64,000 bases of DNA from Pseudoalteromonas sp. T1lg23B (GCF_002964665.1 NZ_PQBZ01000042.1:1-64000); one strand, 5' to 3'. Counted from the stretch's first letter, positions 1-9,149 are shown. Notes: generated by a model not told the origin, from the sequence alone. Numbers and translations are program-made.

Positions 1-64
1 ACGGGTTTTATATCTGAGCCGTCTGTATGGTGGCGAATCCCACCATGCTAAACTCAACTCCGTC

Positions 65-85
65 ACCCTGAACTTGTTTCAGGGT
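65..85. repeat. REP-like short palindrome
   Basis: An 8-bp perfect inverted repeat (ACCCTGAA at 65-72, TTCAGGGT at 78-85) encloses a 5-nt loop. It lies downstream of the binding-protein gene that ends at 130. Palindromes of this kind, with CCCTGAA/TTCAGGG arms, are common dispersed intergenic repeats in marine proteobacteria. I see no T-tract, so a terminator role is doubtful. Confidence 0.5.
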
Positions 86-129
86 CCATTTCGACGTAAA
101 CACAAGCTATGAACTCTTTACCCTTCCTC

Positions 130-1083
130 TTAATCGAGATAAGCATCACAACTGTAGTGTGCTAACCAATCCTGCCAATGTTGCTGATTTTGATTTAGCC
201 ATTGCTCACCAACCTGCTGCGTTGATTGCGAATGCACATTTACTTGTAACGAGAATTGAGCTAGTTCTTCACCGCTAAAGGTCATGCTCCTTAAAATATC
301 GAAAGCACAAGGCATTGCTTGTGGAAATTCCTTGGCGGTCACTTTTTTGACCCAGCGCGCTTTGGGGTTGCCACAATCATATAAAAATTGCTTGCTAGAC
401 CCCCATTCAGGATTAGTCTCACATTCTGGTGCGTAGTCTGGAAACTCAACGAATTCGCCGTCATATTGCGTATCTACCCAGTTTGGCGTCCAATTAAATA
501 TGAGTATTGGTTTCTTTTGGTTATAGGCTTTTTGTAATAATTTCACCAGCGAGGCGTCATCAGATAAGCTAATTACGCGGTAATTCAAATTAAGCGCTCG
601 GATCCGAGCTGAATCGTTTCGCTCCCATGGCCCTGTGTAATATACCCCGCGAGGGTCATCGCCCTCACTAAACACCTTGGCACAGTTATTTAGAGCTTTC
701 CAATCAGGTAGTTGTGGGCACAAGTCAGTCACGTAACTCGGATACCACCAGTCTTCGCGCGTTTTAATCGAGTAGGTTCCTGCCTCTTGAATACTTTGTG
801 ATTCAATTAACTGGGTAAGCTTGTTTTCCTTGTTCCCCTGCCATACCTCAACTTGTACATCAACATAGTTGTATTTGAGGTAATACCATTGTCCATCAGT
901 GGGAAGAGAAACAAACTTGGTTTTAAAGCCAACTTTTTCCAGCAGTTGACTGTACACGTTTGAAATAACTTGTTGACTCGCCCAGTCGTTGAGCACAATG
1001 CGAACTGTTCTCGCGCTCACGTCCTGAGAACTGATAGAGGTCAGCGCCAACATAATACATGCCAATCTATGATTGTTTGCCAT
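130..1083 (-). CDS. Glycine betaine/choline-type ABC transporter substrate-binding protein (OpuAC family)
   Basis: A 317-aa secreted protein with an N-terminal signal peptide (about residues 1-24, ending near SA-R). The mature part has the OpuAC/ProX layout: a tryptophan-rich ligand pocket (NDW near residue 33, VEVWQGN near 80, NWTPNW near 200) and two alpha/beta lobes. Proteins of this family bind quaternary amines such as betaine or choline in the periplasm and hand them to an ABC permease. No permease or ATPase gene is adjacent, so it is an orphan binding protein here. The ATG is preceded by AGAGGG at a 7-nt spacing. The ligand is inferred from the family only. Confidence 0.82.
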   Translation of the reverse strand: MANNHRLACIMLALTSISSQDVSARTVRIVLNDWASQQVISNVYSQLLEKVGFKTKFVSLPTDGQWYYLKYNYVDVQVEVWQGNKENKLTQLIESQSIQEAGTYSIKTREDWWYPSYVTDLCPQLPDWKALNNCAKVFSEGDDPRGVYYTGPWERNDSARIRALNLNYRVISLSDDASLVKLLQKAYNQKKPILIFNWTPNWVDTQYDGEFVEFPDYAPECETNPEWGSSKQFLYDCGNPKARWVKKVTAKEFPQAMPCAFDILRSMTFSGEELAQFSLQVNVHSQSTQQVGEQWLNQNQQHWQDWLAHYSCDAYLD

Positions 1084-1169
1084 TAACTAACCCTCTGAAA
1101 TTGATTGATATTATCTAAGGTTAGCCGTGTTTTTTGATTTTCGCTAAGAAAACAACAATGAAATTGAGT

Positions 1170-2042
1170 TTATCCTAGAGGTAAAAATACATCCGTGCGC
1201 AAATCACACTCGTTCACTTCATGAATTAAATTTAAATACTCGAAGAAACAATTGTGCTCTCCCAACTGTTCACCACTTTGTGGCAACCACTGCTGATATA
1301 GCGCATAGATGGTGTTTTCCAACGTGTCATGACTGCCAATATGAGTTGCTTTTGCACAGCGCATAGCTGGGATCACTCCCGCTTTCACCCCAAATGAATT
1401 CGGCTCTACTTCGTGCAACTTAGGAAGCAAAGAACCACAAATTTTTAAGCGAAAGTCTTCTTCATCCATAGTATTTGGATCTCCATTCGGCATGCCAAAT
1501 GTACGGCAAGATTTCACTGGCGAACAACGACTTTGTTTACGCCACGCAACAAAATTCCCAGCTGTTGTATATACTTTTTTGGGGTCACCACAGTGTGTTA
1601 GATAGGCGATAGGTGTTTGAGGAAAATCGATAATTTCTACGTCTAGTGCTGCATCGCTTAATACTGGCAGAGTAAAATCCAGCACTTGATACCAATTTGG
1701 CCAATTGGGCGTTTGCCTAAACTGACTGGGAGTTTGGGAAAAAGTGCGTTTGAAAGCTCGGGAAAATGCCTCCGCACTGTCAAACTGTGCAGCCAAGGCA
1801 ATGTCGATGATTTTAGTTGTACTTTCAAAAGCCAATTGGAACGATGCGCGTTTTAACCTCGCCAGTTGTACAAACTTGGTCACACTCACTCCCGTATAGG
1901 CTAAAAATACACGATGGAAATGAAAACGAGATAAAGCCGCCACTTCGCTCAGCTCAGCTAGGTCCAATTGCTCATCCAAATTGTGGCTAATAAAATCGCA
2001 TACGCGCTTAATTCGCTGTTCAAGAGTCTCTTTATGTATCAT
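1170..2042 (-). CDS. AraC-family transcriptional regulator with GyrI-like effector domain
   Basis: 290 aa. Residues about 8-110 form the double helix-turn-helix of AraC/XylS proteins (LAELSEVAALSRFHFHRVF, then IIDIALAAQFDSAEAFSRAFKRTF). Residues about 130-290 match the GyrI-like/SOUL-type small-molecule-binding domain, seen for example in Rob. Such proteins activate detoxification or efflux genes on binding hydrophobic compounds. It is transcribed away from the doxX gene at 2257, and the 214-bp gap would hold both promoters, so doxX is a plausible target. That link is inference. Confidence 0.85.
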   Translation of the reverse strand: MIHKETLEQRIKRVCDFISHNLDEQLDLAELSEVAALSRFHFHRVFLAYTGVSVTKFVQLARLKRASFQLAFESTTKIIDIALAAQFDSAEAFSRAFKRTFSQTPSQFRQTPNWPNWYQVLDFTLPVLSDAALDVEIIDFPQTPIAYLTHCGDPKKVYTTAGNFVAWRKQSRCSPVKSCRTFGMPNGDPNTMDEEDFRLKICGSLLPKLHEVEPNSFGVKAGVIPAMRCAKATHIGSHDTLENTIYALYQQWLPQSGEQLGEHNCFFEYLNLIHEVNECDLRTDVFLPLG

Positions 2043-2256
2043 CGAGTTATTATCTTATCTAAAAAATACCTAGTATGAGCGTGATGTTCGTCGCTTTCTT
2101 GATTCAGATTGCGATTTACCTGCTAGCTATTAATTATAACGCGCAGGTCATGGTCGCTGAAATACCACCGCTCTAATACTCTAAAAGCACCTACACTATA
2201 TTTAGCTTTCAGCATACGCTGATCCATACAACAACGAGTAGAGGAATAACATAACC

Positions 2257-2697
2257 ATGAATTTCATTAATCCATTTGCAAATAACACACAGCTTAGCGA
2301 TCTGAGCGCTTTACTCGGTCGCATTGGTTTATCAATGATTTTTATTCTGGCAGGTGTGAACAAAATCCAACAATATGAAGGTACGGCGCAGTATATGGCA
2401 TCTGCGGGCGTACCATCGGCACTACTCCCCTTAGTTATCTTGCTTGAAGCGCTTGGAGGGTTGTTTATTCTTGTTGGCTTTATGAGCCGACTAACTGCGC
2501 TGGCACTGGCCGTATTTTGTGTTCTCAGTGCGGTGTTGTTTCACGCCAACTTTGGGGATCAAATGCAGTCTATTATGTTTATGAAAAACATCGCCATTGC
2601 GGGAGGCTTTTTGATGCTTGCGGTGCATGGTGCTGGAAATTGGAGTATTGAGCGTATCATTTGCAATAAGATGGCGGCTAATAAACAAGCCGACTAA
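2257..2697 (+). CDS. DoxX family membrane protein
   Basis: 146 aa with about four hydrophobic segments, starting with the typical DoxX stretch LLGRIGLSMIFILAGVNKI and continuing through GLFILVGF and a C-terminal membrane helix. DoxX proteins are small inner-membrane proteins. Some are linked to thiosulfate/quinone oxidoreduction or redox stress, but most have no proven role. AGAGGAATAACATAACC precedes the ATG and supplies a ribosome-binding site. It is divergent from the AraC/GyrI regulator, which suggests regulation by it. Confidence 0.82.
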   Translation: MNFINPFANNTQLSDLSALLGRIGLSMIFILAGVNKIQQYEGTAQYMASAGVPSALLPLVILLEALGGLFILVGFMSRLTALALAVFCVLSAVLFHANFGDQMQSIMFMKNIAIAGGFLMLAVHGAGNWSIERIICNKMAANKQAD

Positions 2698-2723
2698 CAC
2701 CTATGTAATGCCTAGGATTCAAC

Positions 2724-3629
2724 TTATATCTTAGGCATTACGCAACTGTGCAGTGGCTGCCATACATATTGTTCTATTTTTAGCGTGTCTCTTGTGCGTA
2801 TACTCATAAAAGGATTGGGTATTCTCAACACCATACGCTGAGTAAAACGACTTCTTTGCAGCGCGTCTGCGATAATGGGATCACTCAAAAATAACTTTTC
2901 GAAGCTGCCATCCTCAATAGCCTGCTGCAAACCAAATGTGAGACGCTTTCTTAGCGTGTGGTTCTGTGGATTAACAAAAAAATACATGGCAGCGGGATAA
3001 CACAAAGCTAGGTTAGGTTCGACCATGAGTTTGGGCCTTTGCGCTATTTCATCCCATGGCTCATGCAATGCCCTTGGGAAAAGCTCGAACCGTTTTTGAG
3101 CCAGCATATCATGCAGATGAGTAGCATCTCCCGTTGCAACGTCAAAACCTGTTTTTTCATAAATTTTTGTATCCGGCCAATCAATGCCGCTGCCTATTGA
3201 GTGATTAAAAAGCCATTGAGGGTTTTGAATTGCGGCAAACTTATCGGCGTTATCTTCATGGATCAACAATAAACGCGCCCCCATAAGACCTCTAAGCAAT
3301 GGAATGTATACCACTCCCAGTAATTGTTCTCGTGTAATAGAGGTCACACTCCAGTGCACGTCAATAATGTCTTGATTGGCAAGTAAATCAAGTGTTCTAC
3401 CTTGCGGGACATCCTTGAGAATAAGCGGTTTGAGCTCGTAACTGCCAAACTCTTCGATACTTTTTTCCAAAGCAAGACGCAACAATTCAATGTAATAACC
3501 TTGCTTCGAGTCATTCTCATATTCGGCAATATTATAACGAACTACCTGAACGGGTGAATGTTGTTCCTGCTGAGCGATCGCGATTTGGCTTACCAAGTAC
3601 AGCAGCGCACACAGTATTAGGTGTCGCAT
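2724..3629 (-). CDS. Periplasmic solute-binding protein, SBP_bac_3-like
   Basis: About 301 aa. It has a signal peptide (MRHLILCALLYLVSQIAIAQ) followed by an alpha/beta protein with the look of family-3 extracellular solute-binding proteins (GYYIELLRLALEKS near the start, RFELFPRAL and YFFVNPQN later). Many Alteromonadales carry several such proteins without transport genes. An in-frame GTG nine bases upstream sits only 3 nt from AAGGAG, so I prefer the ATG at 3629. It converges with doxX. The ligand is unknown, and it is unrelated in close sequence to the paralogous pair at 57-60 kb. Confidence 0.6.
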   Translation of the reverse strand: MRHLILCALLYLVSQIAIAQQEQHSPVQVVRYNIAEYENDSKQGYYIELLRLALEKSIEEFGSYELKPLILKDVPQGRTLDLLANQDIIDVHWSVTSITREQLLGVVYIPLLRGLMGARLLLIHEDNADKFAAIQNPQWLFNHSIGSGIDWPDTKIYEKTGFDVATGDATHLHDMLAQKRFELFPRALHEPWDEIAQRPKLMVEPNLALCYPAAMYFFVNPQNHTLRKRLTFGLQQAIEDGSFEKLFLSDPIIADALQRSRFTQRMVLRIPNPFMSIRTRDTLKIEQYVWQPLHSCVMPKI

Positions 3630-3913
3630 AATGCACACAATCTCCTTGTCGAGGGCGTCTATCGATTAGAAACTAAAATTTGGTTTATCTGTGAACTGTT
3701 ATTTTGGTACTAATCATCATAAAAATCCAACTTAGGCTCTGATGTTACATTCGACATAACATAACAGACCTTAAAGGTTACAGTTGTTCGTTTTGTCAGT
3801 CTCATTAGGCTGTTAATTGATCAGACATATACAAATTGGCCTTAGAAGTTATCAATCACCTTGGGTTAATGCTAAATTAGCCACCATCATTACAATCACT
3901 TTGTATTTGCTTT

Positions 3914-5746
3914 ATGGTGCTTAATAAGCTCTTAAAACCACTGGGTATTATTTTAACGATGACACTAAGTAACACATCACTTGCCAGTTCACAGCTCCCT
4001 CTTGAGGTGCAGTTGGGGCAAAAACTCATGCTTGATTTTCGCTATTTTTGCCAACAGGGGCATAGTGAGACATGTAGAACGCCAATGACGTCCCTACCCT
4101 CACAGCTTGCCGATGTCATAAGCAAATATCATATTGGTGGTGTGATCTTATTCTCTGAGAATACCCAAGACATAGAGCAAATAGTTCATTTAAATAATCA
4201 ACTTCAAGCCGCTGCTCACAAAGCCAAACACCCACAACCACTATTTGTAGCCATAGATCAAGAAGGTGGACGCGTGGCGCGCATTAACCGCGAGCAGGCA
4301 ACCTCATTTACCGGCAATATGAGTATAGGTGCTACCTACCCCAAGCACGGTACGCACTATGCCAGCACTGTAGCAACAGCCATTGCGAAGGAGCTTGCCA
4401 GCTTAGGTGTAAACGTTAATTTTGCGCCCACTGTTGATGTAAACATGAATGCTGAAAACCCCGTGATTAACGTGCGATCATTTTCCGAGAACCCTGACGT
4501 GGTTGCCAAGCTGGGCGCAGCTCAGGTAAAAGCATTTGAGCAGCAACAGGTGATCTCCGCGCTAAAACATTTCCCAGGTCACGGTGATACCCATGTCGAC
4601 AGTCATACAGGTCTGCCGCGCGTGGACCATGATGAGCAGACAATTTGGCAAAACGACCTTGCCCCTTTTCAAACAGTGATCAAAACCAACGCACCGGGCA
4701 TGATAATGACGGCGCACATTCAATATCCAGCACTCGATAACAGCACGCTGGTCAACAAACATGGTAAGCACATGCTCAAACCTGCCACCATGTCGCGTAA
4801 AATAATGCATGAGCTGTTGCGCAAGAAGTTAGGCTACCAAGGCGTTATCATTACTGATGCACTCGATATGGCGGGTATCAGTGATTTTTTTGACGCCAAC
4901 TCAGCTGTACTCGAAACTTTCAAAGCAGGTGTCGACATTGCATTGATGCCGATTGCTATTCGTACGCCTAGCGACATTGAAAAATTAACAAGGCTTTTGC
5001 AAACTCTCACCGAAGCCGTCAACCAAGGCCTGCTAGATAAGCACGAAGTGGCACAATCGGCGCAGCGAATTTATGAACTAAAAAACCGCTTTATTAAAGG
5101 CAGCACACAGGTTTCAAGCGGTATTGCGCGGGCAACATTAGGTAATCCCGGCCATAGAAAGTTAGAAGCAGAGCTCGCACTGGCGGCCATCACGCAAGTG
5201 AAAAACGCGGCCATGCTACCGGTTGAGGTCAAAACTCAAAACAAAGTGCATATTATTATGCCAGATCAACGTAAATGTGAGGCAATGCGCCAAGCGCTTG
5301 AACTATATAGTAAAGCCCCTTTACAAATTAGTTGTAGCAGCCTGCAAGGTTTTGATCCCAACATTGCACACGCAGCAATTAAGCAGGCCGATTGGGTGAT
5401 TGGCGCACATGCAAGTCCGCAGCAAAGTGCTGTTGAAATTGGTGGTATGGAAGATGTCAGCAAGTTAGAAGAGTTCGCGCTTTCGCGCCAAGAGCAACCA
5501 AATGCGCTCAAAGCACTTTTACAATATGCCAAGACACAACAAAAACAAACACTCTTTATTAGCCTCAGAGCCCCATATGAAATCACTCAATTTGCCCCAT
5601 ACAGCGATGCCGTGCTGGCAAGCTATGCTTATAATATTGATGTAGATAATAACAATCGGGTTGCGGGGCCTGCCTTTAGCGCGCTAGCAAAAGTGATATT
5701 AGGCCAAGCGCGAGCTGAAGGCACACTGCCAGTAACAATTAAGTAG
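3914..5746 (+). CDS. Secreted glycoside hydrolase family 3 protein, beta-N-acetylhexosaminidase-like
   Basis: 610 aa. A signal peptide covers about residues 1-25. The GH3 barrel follows, with IDQEGGR at 114-120 and the diagnostic KHFPGHGDTHVDSH at 218-231, which supplies the NagZ-type catalytic His/Asp dyad. The probable nucleophile is Asp315 in ITDALDMAG. The C-terminal 200 residues form a second alpha/beta domain, so it is much longer than cytosolic NagZ (about 340 aa). The expected reaction is removal of N-acetylglucosamine from peptidoglycan fragments or chitooligosaccharides outside the cytoplasm. There is no strong Shine-Dalgarno sequence. pxpA starts 10 nt downstream, so the two are probably co-transcribed. 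Confidence 0.86.
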   Translation: MVLNKLLKPLGIILTMTLSNTSLASSQLPLEVQLGQKLMLDFRYFCQQGHSETCRTPMTSLPSQLADVISKYHIGGVILFSENTQDIEQIVHLNNQLQAAAHKAKHPQPLFVAIDQEGGRVARINREQATSFTGNMSIGATYPKHGTHYASTVATAIAKELASLGVNVNFAPTVDVNMNAENPVINVRSFSENPDVVAKLGAAQVKAFEQQQVISALKHFPGHGDTHVDSHTGLPRVDHDEQTIWQNDLAPFQTVIKTNAPGMIMTAHIQYPALDNSTLVNKHGKHMLKPATMSRKIMHELLRKKLGYQGVIITDALDMAGISDFFDANSAVLETFKAGVDIALMPIAIRTPSDIEKLTRLLQTLTEAVNQGLLDKHEVAQSAQRIYELKNRFIKGSTQVSSGIARATLGNPGHRKLEAELALAAITQVKNAAMLPVEVKTQNKVHIIMPDQRKCEAMRQALELYSKAPLQISCSSLQGFDPNIAHAAIKQADWVIGAHASPQQSAVEIGGMEDVSKLEEFALSRQEQPNALKALLQYAKTQQKQTLFISLRAPYEITQFAPYSDAVLASYAYNIDVDNNNRVAGPAFSALAKVILGQARAEGTLPVTIK

Positions 5747-5756
5747 GATGGGATAG

Positions 5757-6488
5757 ATGTTATTAAACTGTGATTTAGGTGAAAGCTTTGGCGCTTGGAC
5801 TATGGGCTTAGATGAGCAAGCCATGGCCGTCATAGACTGTGCAAATATCGCCTGTGGTTTTCATGCTGGCGACCCAGATGTCATAGCCAAAACACTTCAA
5901 CTCGCCAAACAGTACGGTGTTACCATCGGTGCTCACCCTAGCTACCCTGATTTGCAGGGCTTTGGGCGTCGTTCTATGAAGCTCTCACCACACACACTGA
6001 CAAATACTTTGCATTATCAAATATCCGCTTTGGATGGCATGGCACAATGCCAAGGATTGTCTGTCACATACGTAAAACCCCACGGTGCACTTTATAACGA
6101 CATGATGGCAGATGAATCTACCTTACAGACCGTGATCCAAGCTATCGCCCATTACCCTAAGCCTTTAAAACTGATGATTTTAGCGACCGCAAAGCAAGAG
6201 CAACATAAGCAACTCGCAGCCAAATATGGGGTTAGTCTTATATTCGAAGCATTTGCTGATAGACTTTATACGGATGAAGGCTTATTGACGCCACGCAGCC
6301 TGCCAAATGCCGTACATAACAAGCCTGCGCTGATGGCACAGGTGAAGCAATTGGTTGCACTGGGCTCTGTTACCACCGACACAGGAAAACAACTACCGCT
6401 AAAAGCCGATACGCTATGTGTGCATGGCGACAATGAAGCCAGTATTGCGCTCGTCAAAGAGATCAGTATTCTACTAACTCAAAAATAA
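5757..6488 (+). CDS. pxpA: 5-oxoprolinase subunit A (LamB/YcsF family)
   Basis: 243 aa, full length for the family. It begins with the conserved LNCDLGESFG and contains IACGFHAGDP, GAHPSYPD and VKPHGALYN. PxpA works with PxpB and PxpC to hydrolyse 5-oxoproline (pyroglutamate) to glutamate using ATP. The pxpBC genes are not in this window; instead pxpA follows the GH3 gene by 10 nt, with GGATGGGATAG as the ribosome-binding region. The last codons carry a copy of the 20-bp GATC element (6460-6479). The stop codon abuts the convergent cupin gene. Confidence 0.9.
   Translation: MLLNCDLGESFGAWTMGLDEQAMAVIDCANIACGFHAGDPDVIAKTLQLAKQYGVTIGAHPSYPDLQGFGRRSMKLSPHTLTNTLHYQISALDGMAQCQGLSVTYVKPHGALYNDMMADESTLQTVIQAIAHYPKPLKLMILATAKQEQHKQLAAKYGVSLIFEAFADRLYTDEGLLTPRSLPNAVHNKPALMAQVKQLVALGSVTTDTGKQLPLKADTLCVHGDNEASIALVKEISILLTQK
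6460..6479 (+). repeat. Outlying copy of the 20-bp GATC element (in pxpA)
   Basis: AGATCAGTATTCTACTAACT matches RGATCANNNTTTTACTAACT with one mismatch. It covers the last codons of pxpA. It lies about 14 kb left of the main array. Confidence 0.55.
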
Positions 6489-6839
6489 CTACTCTAAAAC
6501 CTGACGATCGCCATGACTCGGAGGGGTCGAAATAACCAGCATGTACAGAACTTCTGATGATACATTTTTTAGTTGATGTGGCGTCTTAGCACTAACATGC
6601 ACGCCCTGCCCCGCGGCTAGGCTGAGTACTTCACCAGCGAGCTCCAATTGAGCACATCCTTGTAAAATATAGAAAAACTGCTCTGAAAAATGATGAAAGT
6701 GCCTGACTTCTTGCGCTCCTGGCGGTACACGCTCTTGTATGACACTCATGTTTGACGTTGCGACTAAATGCCAACCATCGCATACACCACCCCACTGATA
6801 ATGTTCTGAGTCATCAGTCGTTACGACTTTACTCATCAT
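6489..6839 (-). CDS. Small cupin-domain protein
   Basis: About 116 aa from the ATG at 6839; GGTGGG sits 4 nt upstream. A possible upstream ATG at 6851 lacks a ribosome-binding site. Residues about 30-105 form a single cupin barrel, with the metal-ligand pattern HFHHFSEQFFYILQG and later PHQLKN. Such proteins bind a metal and a small ligand or act as simple isomerases or sensors; no substrate can be named. It converges with pxpA, and the two stop codons are directly adjacent. Confidence 0.75.
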   Translation of the reverse strand: MMSKVVTTDDSEHYQWGGVCDGWHLVATSNMSVIQERVPPGAQEVRHFHHFSEQFFYILQGCAQLELAGEVLSLAAGQGVHVSAKTPHQLKNVSSEVLYMLVISTPPSHGDRQVLE

Positions 6840-6880
6840 CTTTCCCACCATTATTTAACAGTCACACTTATTCACAGCCA

Positions 6881-6908
6881 ATAAAAAGCCGAGCATAAGG
6901 CTCGGCTT
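6881..6908 (-). terminator. Rho-independent terminator of the YeeN-type gene
   Basis: A 9-bp perfect stem (AAGCCGAGC at 86-94 of this block, GCTCGGCTT at 6900-6908) with a 5-nt loop. It is followed on the minus strand by a T-run. It ends transcription of the gene at 6927-7652. Confidence 0.85.
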
Positions 6909-6926
6909 CAAATTACCATCACTGAC

Positions 6927-7652
6927 TTAGTTTTTCACGATGGCATTATGATAAACGTTTTGTACGTCATCACAGTCTTCTAACATGCCCATGAATTTTT
7001 CAAAGTTAGCAATATCATCTGCATCTGTTATTTCAATATGTGTTTGTGGTACAAAAGTAATTTCGTCTACTTCAAAGTTAATACCTTCAAACGCTTCTGT
7101 CAGTGCTGTTTTAGCTTTGTAGTATTCAGTATGTGGTGCAAATACAGATACCTTGCCGTCTTCAACTTCAACGTCAGTAACATCCACATCAGCCATCATC
7201 AATGCTTCAAGAACCGCTTCATCGTCATCACCTTCAAAACCTAAAATAGCAAGATGGTCGAACATATGAGCAACACAACCTGGGCTGCCAATTTTTGAAT
7301 CTGTTTTTGTGAACGGAAGACGTACATCTTTAATAGTACGGTTCGGGTTATCCGTTAAACAATCCACAATCACCATACAGTTACCAGGACCGTAACCTTC
7401 GTAACGAGCCGCAGCGTAGTCTTCACCCGCTCCACCGGCTGCTTTTTCAATAGCCTTGTCAATAACGTGCGCTGGGACCTGATCTTTCTTTGCTTTATCA
7501 ATCAAACGGCGTAACGACAAGTTTGTTTCAGGGTCAGGGCCGCCATTTTTCGCGATAACGTAAATTTCTTTACCATATTTTGAGTTTACTTTGGTTTTTG
7601 CCGCCGCCGTTTTTGCCATGGCGTTTTTGCGGACTTCAAATGCTCTGCCCAT
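6927..7652 (-). CDS. YebC/TACO1-family protein, YeeN-type paralogue
   Basis: 241 aa. It has the three-domain YebC fold, with [28 protein letters not shown] in the first 80 residues, [23 protein letters not shown] in the middle and an acidic C-terminus. The start [15 protein letters not shown] and the VQNVYHN end fit the YeeN branch better than canonical YebC. Family members are described as DNA-binding regulators or, for TACO1/YebC, as factors that help ribosomes translate proline-rich stretches. It is monocistronic, with its own terminator at 6881-6908. Confidence 0.85.
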   Translation of the reverse strand: MGRAFEVRKNAMAKTAAAKTKVNSKYGKEIYVIAKNGGPDPETNLSLRRLIDKAKKDQVPAHVIDKAIEKAAGGAGEDYAAARYEGYGPGNCMVIVDCLTDNPNRTIKDVRLPFTKTDSKIGSPGCVAHMFDHLAILGFEGDDDEAVLEALMMADVDVTDVEVEDGKVSVFAPHTEYYKAKTALTEAFEGINFEVDEITFVPQTHIEITDADDIANFEKFMGMLEDCDDVQNVYHNAIVKN

Positions 7653-7688
7653 CTTAATTCTCGTTTTAATAGATTAAATAAATTAAAT

Positions 7689-7716
7689 TGGCGAGATTTT
7701 AACAAGACTCTCGCCA
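7689..7716 (-). terminator. Likely terminator of the HAD hydrolase gene
   Basis: An 8-bp perfect stem (TGGCGAGA at 7689-7696, TCTCGCCA at 7709-7716) with a 12-nt loop. It is followed on the minus strand by a T-rich stretch. It lies between the HAD gene stop and the YeeN-type gene. Confidence 0.6.
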
Positions 7717-7752
7717 TTGGGCTAGCGTTTGATGGGCTTTGTCTTGGGTTAC

Positions 7753-8388
7753 TTAACCGAAAGCCTTTATAAGCTGCGGTAAATCATCAAACGAACGCAA
7801 TATATGATGTGCTTGACTGGCATAATGAGGAATATCTTGCGGAGCATAGAGGCAAGAACGCATTTTAGCATTATGTGCAGCTTGAATATCGTAAAGGTAA
7901 TCACCAACATACATGCAGTGCTTAGAGGCAAAGTGCCACTGTTTAGCGATATGTAGCAACCCACTTGGGTTTGGCTTGGCAGGCGCATCATCTCGAGTTA
8001 GCATCAGTGAGATTGGTACGTTACATTGGCTCAGCTTTAATTTCGCAGCTCGGCCAAAGTTACGGGTCACGATTGCCATCGGTATTTCCATTTGTGTAAG
8101 CTGTTCAAGACACTTAGCAACACCCGGCATCAACTGCGCACTTTGCGCATCCAACATTTCATGCTGATGTACGATATTCATTGCTTCTTGGCGCATGTAT
8201 GGAGAGGGTAGTTGAGAGATAAAGTCTAGCAAATCCAGATCACGAGGACACCCAACTTGGGCTTTAATAAGTTGGAAATCCAATTCAGAACTCACCAATG
8301 TGCCATCTAAATCAAATATCACACCTTTAATTTGCTGCTGTATCATTACACTACTTTGTGAGCACGCCCGTGCATTAAGTTGTAACAT
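7753..8388 (-). CDS. HAD-superfamily hydrolase, phosphoglycolate-phosphatase-like
   Basis: About 211 aa from the ATG at 8388, which has AGGGA 5-6 nt upstream; a further ATG at 8346 would also keep the whole domain. All four HAD motifs are present: FDLDGT near the start (nucleophile Asp), IVTRN (motif II), the Lys of APAKPNPSG (motif III) and YVGDYLYDI (motif IV). The small alpha-helical cap between motifs I and II is the Gph/pyrophosphatase type. It should dephosphorylate a small cytosolic metabolite; the substrate cannot be read from sequence. Confidence 0.82.
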   Translation of the reverse strand: MLQLNARACSQSSVMIQQQIKGVIFDLDGTLVSSELDFQLIKAQVGCPRDLDLLDFISQLPSPYMRQEAMNIVHQHEMLDAQSAQLMPGVAKCLEQLTQMEIPMAIVTRNFGRAAKLKLSQCNVPISLMLTRDDAPAKPNPSGLLHIAKQWHFASKHCMYVGDYLYDIQAAHNAKMRSCLYAPQDIPHYASQAHHILRSFDDLPQLIKAFG

Positions 8389-8403
8389 TATTATCCCTGC
8401 CAT

Positions 8404-8855
8404 TATCGGCGAATGTAGTTAAACCATAGGTTAGGAATAGCCATCTTGCAAAGCGCTTCCTTGATATTTCATCAGGTTATTGCTTATATGAGCCTTCCAC
8501 TTATTGCACCTAACAAAATAAAAAAATCCAAATTTGTTAGCGACTGAAGGACATATTATCCTCCAACTAACGTGCAAAATCACTTTTCCTCTTAGAACAA
8601 TAAAAAATAGTCTATACGAAAATTTGAATAAGTACGAAATATGGCAATAAAATACCGTGCCAACTCGCCATTTTTTCAAATTATTGTGTTTATTTTGTAA
8701 ATAAATAAAAAAATCCAAATTAATAGTTGATATTTACTCGAAATTGTCTTTAAAATCCCGCACTTTTTTATTTCGTGCAAAAGTGCCATAAAAAGTTGGC
8801 CTCAGTTTTGCTCGTATAAATGAACCCGTTTAGCAATAGAAATGTGGTGAGCAGT
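8404..8855. other. AT-rich non-coding gap with a 19-bp direct repeat and inverted repeats
   Basis: About 450 bases without a credible gene, clearly richer in A+T than the flanks. An exact 19-mer (AAATAAAAAAATCCAAATT) occurs at 8516-8534 and 8703-8721. CTAACAAA/TTTGTTAG (8510-8517, 8533-8540) brackets the first copy. GCACTTTT/AAAAGTGC (8760-8767, 8779-8786) sits just upstream of the next gene. The makeup suggests a silenced or promoter-dense region, or a decayed insert. Confidence 0.55.
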
Positions 8856-9095
8856 ATGGATTTTTACATCCTGAAAAAACAAGAGAAGCTCGTTGCCATT
8901 CCTGCGGATGAGCAAAATTGTAAAGAGTATTTAGACGATGGCTACTTTTATGTTGATAAAGTTGCAGCATGTAATGAAAAGTCAGCTTTAAAAGCGCTTC
9001 AAGCTAAGCAAGTCAAGGCTTTTAAAACCCCAGCCGTATTGTTATTACTTGTTTTACCTATAATTCTTTTTGCTTGGATGCAAATAAGCCGCTGA
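8856..9095 (+). CDS. Hypothetical small protein with C-terminal membrane anchor
   Basis: About 79 aa from the ATG at 8856, which has GGTGAG 5 nt upstream; an ATG at 8820 has no ribosome-binding site. The first 50 residues (MDFYILKKQEKLVAI...) are charged and soluble. They are followed by one hydrophobic helix (AVLLLLVLPIILFAWM) and a short ISR tail, so it is a tail-anchored inner-membrane protein. I do not recognise a family. It sits between the AT-rich gap and sbcD. Confidence 0.6.
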   Translation: MDFYILKKQEKLVAIPADEQNCKEYLDDGYFYVDKVAACNEKSALKALQAKQVKAFKTPAVLLLLVLPIILFAWMQISR

Positions 9096-9121
9096 CCAAA
9101 TAGCTCAGGCAATGTTATATT

Positions 9122-9147
9122 AGCGTTTCTATCGTCAAGGAAACGCT
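9122..9147 (+). promoter_or_regulatory. Hairpin over the sbcD ribosome-binding site
   Basis: AGCGTTTC (9122-9129) pairs with GAAACGCT (9140-9147). The AAGGA ribosome-binding site (9137-9141) runs into the right arm, and the ATG follows at 9150. Such a hairpin could limit translation of sbcD. This is inferred from base pairing only. Confidence 0.4.
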
Positions 9148-9149
9148 GC

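Noticed and set aside
5266..5586. 106-codon antisense frame in the GH3 gene
   Set aside because: It lies opposite a well-supported gene and has no family or ribosome-binding evidence.
8431..8718. 95-codon open frame on the minus strand in the AT-rich gap
   Set aside because: Composition is driven by AT-rich runs, no ribosome-binding site, and no recognisable domain.
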